DNA from: Zygaena filipendulae
Taxonomy: Eukaryota > Arthropoda > Insecta > Lepidoptera > Zygaenidae
Assembly: GCA_907165275.2 (NCBI GenBank)
Contig: OU015674.1
Span: 7,403,001-7,467,000, forward strand
Direction: 5' to 3'
Length of the DNA: 64,000 bases
A model generated the notes under the pieces. The model saw only the letters and a list, made by a program, of their open reading frames with translations, did not search any database and was not told where the DNA came from. A program made the position numbers and the translations under genes. Shown in pieces: positions 58,536 through 64,000 of the stretch (position 1 is its first letter; each line of letters opens with the position of its first letter).

Positions 58536-58665
58536 TACTAATATTATAAATGCGAAAATGAGTTTGTTTGTTTGTTACGCTTTCACACTTCAACGGCTGA
58601 ACGGATCATCACGAGATTTTGCATGCACGTTAACAAGGGTACAGAGAAGGACATAGAGTACTAAA
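58536..58665 (-). repeat. GCGG-headed repeat, head missing
   Basis: ACTAATATTATAAATGCGAA through GGTACAGAGAAGGACATAGA. Confidence 0.75.
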
Positions 58666-58697
58666 CAGTGCTACAAATTGTGGTGATAAGACATTTC

Positions 58698-58972
58698 TAA
58701 CCGACTTCAAAAAAAAAGAGGAGGGTCTCAATTCGACTGTATGTTTTTTTTTGTTTACTAGAAGACGGTTGGACTGATTTGGAAAATTCTCTTTTTGTTT
58801 GATACCCTATCAACTTGGTACACAATACTTTCAAGTTGGTCCCATTGTAAAGAAGCCAGGATCTGATGCCCGAAGCCAGCTCGTGTCTGCATGGTGGTGG
58901 AAGTGGACTTAGTCAGTCTACCAATTTGGCTTGGCACCGACTTCGAAACGATCAGTAGGTAGCACATACGTA
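58698..58972 (+). repeat. AACCGACTTCC-headed interspersed repeat, copy 2
   Basis: Same head and the same GATCAGTAGGTAGCACAT end as the copy at 31491. Short frames in it are repeat-derived. Confidence 0.75.
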
Positions 58973-60017
58973 CATAGGTTATTTGTAACTTTTTAACTTA
59001 GGTACGCAATAATAGATATTAGATACCTACCACTAAGTATATTTTGCACGTTTTAACAATCAAATCGTTTGAACAATTTCGCATAATATGTGGGCTATAT
59101 GTGTCCCGGAAAAGCCCTTTGATCTGGATTCTCTAGACTCTAGAGTCGAGAGGGACGTACTAGTTTCACCAGTATAGATGTTTAAAGTACCTACGTATAT
59201 TTTCACTTATTTTGTAACTATAATAACGTGCTTAATAATATCAAACCACTTAATAACCGAGTCATATATGAGGTGGGAGATCTGCCACAAGATGGAGCGG
59301 CGAGCTGGTCAAGATTGCGAGGTCTAGGAGCGGTCGTCGTCGAGATCCTCGGAGGGAGCCTTCCGTCCAGCACAAAGAGTATATGTCCAGCAGTGGACTC
59401 TGAGGGGCTATTACGTAACTTTTGTTTCTATCATTTTTCGGTTGCAATCAAAAACATGGCAGTTTTGCGATTGCAATAAGCATGTTTTGACACCAAAAAT
59501 ATGTAGCAATTAAACAAAATGAACATACCTACTTCAAAAATTGAAGCTGTCTAAATATGATTAAATCGCAATTTTTCTGATTGAAACTGAAATATGATAG
59601 CAACAAAAGTTACAGCAATGAAAAGGCCTAATGTCATAAGAAATCTTAACACACATACACACAGTAGATATCTTTAATCGTTATAAGTAAAATGTGTCAT
59701 AATAAGAATAATAAATTATAAAAGATTAATCAAATTTTTATCCTTATAAAAAAAAATTAATGAGTAGGTAGGTATCTCTCAGGTATTTGCAAATAAAGTT
59801 TCGTTGATAACAGACGTCTTTGGTTAAATCGTCGAAAGACGGAGGGCGCAAAGCGTCTTTTCCTTCTTCATAAAAGTCGTTATACATATAATAAAATAAA
59901 AATTCATTACCTCACTCACGGAAACAACGTTATCATAGACCATAGACGAAGACGGCGTTGAAAAACTCGCCTTCATGAAGACTGTGAGTACTATCGGATG
60001 TTTTTTTTTTATTTAAA
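58973..60017. other. Mostly unassigned AT-rich DNA
   Basis: Contains the LINE tail at 59255; the rest shows no coding or repeat signal that I recognise. Confidence 0.3.
59255..59425 (+). repeat. RTE-like LINE 3' tail
   Basis: GAGATCCTCGGAGGGAGCCT and ATGTCCAGCAGTGGACTC match the tail seen inverted at 1290-1515. Confidence 0.6.
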
Positions 60018-60240
60018 CTAGCTGGACGTCCACGATTGTGTGGTGTTCCCGTGGGAATTCCGAGAAGAAGTATTCTATAAGTGTAAAAAAAAAAATTGGC
60101 TAAGTAGTTTTTGAGGTTATCCATGACAAACAAACATAAAAACTTTAGCTGGTCTGCCTGGTCCCACGCGTTTTGCCTCGCCTTTATTTCGGAATTCTCC
60201 CAAGAACTTTATATCAGGATGAAAGTACGTTAGTACCTAC
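60018..60240 (+). repeat. Two degraded GCGG-headed repeats
   Basis: CTAGCTGGACGTCCACGATT at 60018 and TAGCTGGTCTGCCTGGTCCC near 60147. Confidence 0.55.
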
Positions 60241-60259
60241 CCTATCTCCTCTTCCAAGA

Positions 60260-60482
60260 CCCTTTACGTGCGTCTGCGCGGCTGTGTAGGGCGGCGCCAC
60301 AGCCACGGCCTTAACAGCGCGCGCCGCTGATATAATTATGTTTAGTTTTATTTCATTATTCTTTATTTTGTTTTTTCTTTATTTTGTTATTATTTAACTG
60401 TTTTCATTTGTGTTGTTCTGTATGTGTTCATTTGTGTTGTGTTTCTCCTCTTGCTTAAATAAATATTTCTTTCTTTCTTTTT
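60260..60482 (+). repeat. Retroelement tail ending in (TTTC)n
   Basis: A GC-rich start, then TTGCTTAAATAAATATTTC and TTTC repeats, directly abutting the AACCGACTTCC repeat. Confidence 0.45.
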
Positions 60483-60792
60483 TAACCGACTTCCAAAAAG
60501 GAGGAGGTTCTATGTTGTCCATTGCCACCAAGTCGGGATCTGATGATCGAATCTGGAATGGAACTCTTCAAAAGTTATAGGCACACCTATAGCGATTTCG
60601 GTATTTTTTATAGTAAATCGTTCATTTGGTAAAAGTTGAAGAAGTGGAACTGATGATGAAGACCACAAATGGTCATCGGAACTACTCAACAATAGGTATT
60701 TCACGGGTTCCGAATCGTTAAATTTAATATGGTTTCTAAACAATAGCTTTTTATTTTTGGCTTTTTAGTTTTGTGTTTTTGGAAGTCGGTTT
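60483..60792 (+). repeat. AACCGACTTCC repeat with terminal inverted repeat
   Basis: Opens AACCGACTTCCAAAAA and closes with its inverse TTTTTGGAAGTCGGTT, so here both ends are preserved. The middle differs from the other two copies. Confidence 0.7.
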
Positions 60793-61019
60793 CAATTTTT
60801 TTGTTAAAAATTATTTGTTTATTCTTTTTGTGGCCTACTTCTTAATTGTTGTCTACCATTTGTTTTCGCCACCACCGCCACCGTCGTGGCTGTGGCCAAG
60901 GGGTAACGATAAACGTTAATGAATACAATGAAGAATGTCTTTGATAGAATGTCTTTGGTCTGCGACGGAACGTGTCTGGGGCGCTCAATATCTGTAGATA
61001 TAAATGGATCTTTATCAAT

Positions 61020-61165
61020 TAAAAGTTACAAAAACATGACCGTTACCTCCATACCACAGGTTTTAGGTTTGATTTCTCGTAGCGTTGGGACTTGTGAATG
61101 CTTATTATCTATCATTTAATTAAAATAAATATAACAGTCAGTGCCGTGGTTTGTTAGTACGTTTC
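61020..61165 (+). repeat. Two-copy dispersed repeat, copy 2
   Basis: Direct-orientation partner of 20588-20735. The matching block ends near GTCAGTGCCGTGG. Confidence 0.6.
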
Positions 61166-61320
61166 TGGTCCCAGGAGCACGTTTTTCGTAAAACTTGACA
61201 CTACAGAGATGGCGGAAAAGGGGCTTTACTATTTCTACGTATTATGAACTGTTATGAACGCACCAATTCAAACCGGTCATTATTCTATTTCCAGACAACT
61301 ATACCTACCTACACATAAAC

Positions 61321-61620
61321 ATATAAAACTGAAGTGTCTGTTTGTAATTCCAAATTAACAACTTTTCACTAAATGCATAGGAAAATATATAAGTAACTAC
61401 GGTACTTACATAAAAAAAAAAGATCATTTTTCTCTGTCTGTCTGTCTATCTGTCTGTTTGTTCCGGCTAATCTCTGTAACGGCTGAATCGATTGTAACGG
61501 GATGGCACTGGCATATAGCTAATGTTACAAGGAGTAAGTTAAGCTACTTTTATTTTAGTAAAAAAAAAAAGCTCCCGTAGGAATTCCGAAACTCACGCGG
61601 GTGAAACCGCGGGCACCAGC
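61321..61620 (-). repeat. GCGG-headed repeat, long type
   Basis: GAAGTGTCTGTTTGTAATTC, a (TGTC)n tract, and GTGAAACCGCGGGCACCAGC; the reference for the interrupted copy at 18513. Confidence 0.75.
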
Positions 61621-61739
61621 TTGTAAGTATAATAAAACTCAGACGTGTCTACTTAGGTGCATATGTTTACATTGGAAGCATTAAAAAAATTGTGGGGGAG
61701 TGAGTTTAAGAATGTTGTTTGCCTTTTTACAAGTGTATG

Positions 61740-62010
61740 GACCCGATTGGCGTAGTAGGTCACCATGCCTGCCCGCTAATCAAGGGGTCTGGGTTCGATT
61801 CCCGGTGGGGGTGGACTTTGTGTGATGAACGCAGGGTTCCACTTTCTAGTCTGGGTGTGTTTATATATCTACAGTATAGTATAATATAGCTTGTATTATG
61901 TATATATAGTATGTAGTATCGTGTTGCTTGGTTTCCACGACACAAGCTTATAGCTTAGTGTGGGATCAAGTAGATCTGTGTGTTGTGAAGTGGATTATTA
62001 TTATTATTAC
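61740..62010 (+). repeat. tRNA-headed SINE with (ATT)n tail
   Basis: Box A-like TTGGCGTAGTAGGTCA near 61747, box B GGGTTCGATTCCCGG at 61791-61805, then the GTGTGATGAACGCAGGGTT body and an ATT-repeat tail. This arrangement is typical of lepidopteran tRNA-derived SINEs. Confidence 0.8.
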
Positions 62011-62186
62011 TATCAAGTAAAAACTACAAGACAGATTCGTATGAAACATGTCTGCAACCTAAGTTAGATAGGTAGTGCGGTGCCCTTAAATGTTATACAA
62101 GGGCACTTACAACAAGGAGTTGCAGTGGGTATCCCAAAACTACTGCCACTCAAAATTGAAATTGAAATACCTATACCTACGTACTG

Positions 62187-62483
62187 ATCGGTTGTGCCGT
62201 TACGGCGTGAAAGCGTAACAAACAAACAAATTCACTTTCACGGATCCTCCTTAATTATAATACTAATAGATATTATATGGAGTTAAAGTTTATTTGTCAG
62301 TTTGTGAGTTGTGAGTTTGCGACGTTGTGGGGGGTATTCTCTGGATCTACTGAACCGATTTTGAAAACTCTTTTACTTACAGGAAGCTACGGTAGTCCTG
62401 AGTGACAAAGGGTACCCTTTTTATCCCGAAATTCCCACAGGAACTACGAAATTACCGAGGGTGAAACTGCGGGGGACAGCTAG
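62187..62483. repeat. Plus tail fragment and minus full copy
   Basis: 62187-62275 is a plus tail. 62285-62483 is of the minus GACGTTGTGGGGGGTATTC type and ends 187 bases before the Gly-rich exon. Confidence 0.7.
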
Positions 62484-62670
62484 TATTTTATAAGTAGACA
62501 GTCGTAAAAAAAAACCTGCTGAGTACTGAGTTTCTTGTCAGTTCTCTTCGGTAGAGGGCGCGTTTCGAATTGACAGTCATTCGAACTTAGTTCTAAGAAC
62601 CTGCTGACGATTATCAGCGATTATAACAAGCTACCTATCCTAAGTAATAAACAATTTTTCAATATTTCAG

Positions 62671-63123
62671 TTATTATTCCTCAGTTTGGTGCTGGCGGTT
62701 GGCTCCACGTCGGTGTTGCCATACGCTGCCGAGTCCAAAATCCGAGAAGAGCGCAAGCCGCTCGCCAAGAGTGACGATTTGGATGCGTCCGAGACGCAGT
62801 GGAGTAGCAGCAGCAACTGGCATTACCAATCCAGCAGCAGCAGCAGTTCCAGTTTCAGCGGCAGTACGAGTTTCAGCGGCAGTGGCAGCTCACACCCCAG
62901 GACCGTCAGCTTTTCGCATCCTAAAACCGTCACCTTTTCGCATCCTAGAACCGTCAGTTCCTCGCGGCACAAAGGCGGTGGTGGTGGCGGGGGTGGAGGT
63001 GGCGGGGGAGGAGGGGGTGGAGGGGGTGGGGGTGGAGGTGGCGGAGGGGGTGGGGGTGGAGGCGGTGGAGGCGGTGGAGGTGGTGGGGGTTTAGTCACAT
63101 TCAATGTTTTTTTTAATCATTAA
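62671..63123 (+). CDS. Ser/Gly-rich secreted protein, last exon (5' part missing)
   Basis: The exon starts after the acceptor CAATATTTCAG (AG at 62669-62670) in phase 0. Its first residues, LLFLSLVLAVGSTS, look like the second half of a signal peptide. Insect cuticle-type genes often split the signal peptide after a few codons, so a tiny first exon with the start codon is expected upstream; it was not found between 57.9 and 62.6 kb. Next come a charged stretch, a Ser-rich region, three copies of an eight-residue unit (SHPRTVSF-like, 62890-62961) and 39 consecutive Gly codons (62974-63090), then LVTFNVFFNH and a TAA stop. The composition suggests a structural extracellular protein (cuticle, silk, eggshell or similar); the family is not recognised. 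No start codon lies in this exon in frame before the mature part. Confidence 0.6.
   Translation, partial: LLFLSLVLAVGSTSVLPYAAESKIREERKPLAKSDDLDASETQWSSSSNWHYQSSSSSSSSFSGSTSFSGSGSSHPRTVSFSHPKTVTFSHPRTVSSSRHKGGGGGGGGGGGGGGGGGGGGGGGGGGGGGGGGGGGGGGGLVTFNVFFNH
62974..63090 (+). repeat. GGN microsatellite encoding 39 glycines
   Basis: Uninterrupted GGT/GGC/GGA/GGG codons. The G-rich strand could form G-quadruplexes, and the length is probably variable and prone to assembly error. Confidence 0.85.
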
Positions 63124-63166
63124 AATAGGTAATTAAAAACGTTTTCAAATTTATTTTACAAGGTAT

Positions 63167-63330
63167 TAACTGTTCCCCAGTGGAAATTCCCTGAGGAATT
63201 CTAAGAAGTAGGTATCATTAAAAGGCTACTGTAGCTTTCTATTAGTGGAATAATTTTTAGAATCTGTTCAATAGTTCCAGATACATCCAAACTTATAATA
63301 TCAAAATCTGTTCAGCCGCTATGGAACGAC
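63167..63330 (+). repeat. Degraded GCGG-headed repeat
   Basis: AACTGTTCCCCAGTGGAAAT and CTACTGTAGCTTTCTATTAG blocks, just after the Gly-rich exon. Confidence 0.5.
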
Positions 63331-63509
63331 CTTTAGTTTTTTATAACACTAACTTCCCCCTGCGGTTCCAGACCTTTCTCAGCTGACTTCTGCTCACTAC
63401 CTAGTACCTACCTGTCAAATTTCAGCTTCGAAAGTCACGTTGTTTTCGTCCTTCGAGGTTTTTTTAGTGATTTTTTAGTGACGTTAGCTTTTACATATGG
63501 ACCATATAT

Positions 63510-63744
63510 AGACATAGATAAGCAATAGTGTGTCAACCCACACTGGAGAAATTTTGAGTAAATCGTGTTTTAAAATTATAGCGTCATTTTCTGTCAACAT
63601 TTTTTATGTTTCATATTTAGTTACATAATTAAACAATGTAATAAGGTAAACACATAATTAAAAAACGTTCCCTGACTCTCACTAAATCGTTCTGAATAGG
63701 TAACTTAATTTTGTGGGTTAACATGTTATTGCTTATCTGCGTCC
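63510..63744 (-). mobile_element. AWWT-duplicating MITE, copy 3 (235 bp)
   Basis: Inverse orientation, flanked by ATAT at 63506-63509 and 63745-63748. Three copies give AATT, ATTT and ATAT, all fitting AWWT. Confidence 0.8.
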
Positions 63745-63748
63745 ATAT

Positions 63749-64000
63749 TATGTTGAGATCAGTGTGATAAATGCGGGGCTTATAAATAATCGCCGATTAT
63801 TATCAATTATCACCAACGAAGCCGGTGAAAGTGATTAATTATGGTATAAACTGGTCGACCTCATAAATGTGATGCAAGGACCCGAAATCCTCAATTACCT
63901 CCTCAATTGAGGTTATATTTCTCATAATTGTAGATATTTAAGCCATGATATAAAATTAAGAATTGTTACTTTGAAGAATTGTGTAAAATAAGCTAGACTC
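63749..64000. other. Unassigned end of window
   Basis: AATCGCCGATTATTATCAAT and nearby inverted ATAATTG blocks only. Confidence 0.25.

Noticed and set aside
61741..61812. Possible tRNA gene
   Set aside because: The tRNA-like part runs straight into a SINE body and ATT tail, with no closing acceptor stem.

Overview
The window looks like nuclear DNA from a moth or butterfly (Lepidoptera). It is AT-rich. Every few hundred bases it carries fragments of interspersed repeats with a CCGCGG/GTTTCACCCGCG head and a TATAATATTAGTAGGAT-type tail. It also has lepidopteran tRNA-headed SINE pieces, LINE 3' tails ending near a 'CCAGCAGTGG' motif, a mariner remnant and many small inverted-repeat elements. 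There is no operon-like organisation. Species and repeat classes are inferred from pattern recognition and were not checked against a database.

Genes are sparse. (1) 7492-9543, minus strand: a large, very GC-rich exon of a seven-finger C2H2 zinc-finger protein with a polyglutamine tract. It begins just inside a plausible splice acceptor at 9560. A GTGAGT donor on the same strand at 40672, next to a CpG-rich segment with an AACATGGCGG motif, could be its 5' exon, which would make a ~31-kb intron. The 4.8 kb downstream of its stop lacks the common repeats and may be a long 3' UTR. (2) 34376-34678, plus strand: a single-exon gene for a 100-residue secreted cysteine-containing prepropeptide, with a well-placed TATA box and TCAGT initiator. 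(3) 57203-57829, plus strand: an intronless, divergent phospholipid scramblase. (4) 62671-63123, plus strand: the last exon of a secreted Ser/Gly-rich protein ending near a run of 39 glycines; its first exon was not found.

The remainder is mobile DNA. There is a 5'-truncated, frameshifted non-LTR retrotransposon (54.5-56.6 kb), an internally deleted mariner (21.6-22.2 kb), and at least seven families of non-autonomous inverted-repeat elements. Several have target duplications readable from the sequence: TAA for a 237-bp hairpin element (four copies), TA for an element carrying TGACGTCA sites (eight loci), and AWWT for a ~240-bp element (three copies). Several insertions are nested, and in some the uninterrupted target can be compared with an intact copy in the window, which fixes element ends and relative ages.

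Region by region: 0-2.7 kb repeats and LINE tails; 2.7-9.6 kb zinc-finger exon and candidate 3' UTR; 9.6-34 kb repeat-dense intron-like DNA with a few GC-rich islands; 34.3-35.2 kb peptide gene; 38.5-40.05 kb a segment bounded by a long inverted duplication; 40.4-41.2 kb candidate promoter; 41.4-54.4 kb repeats; 54.4-57.9 kb LINE and scramblase; 58-64 kb repeats and the Gly-rich exon. No functional link between the four genes is visible.
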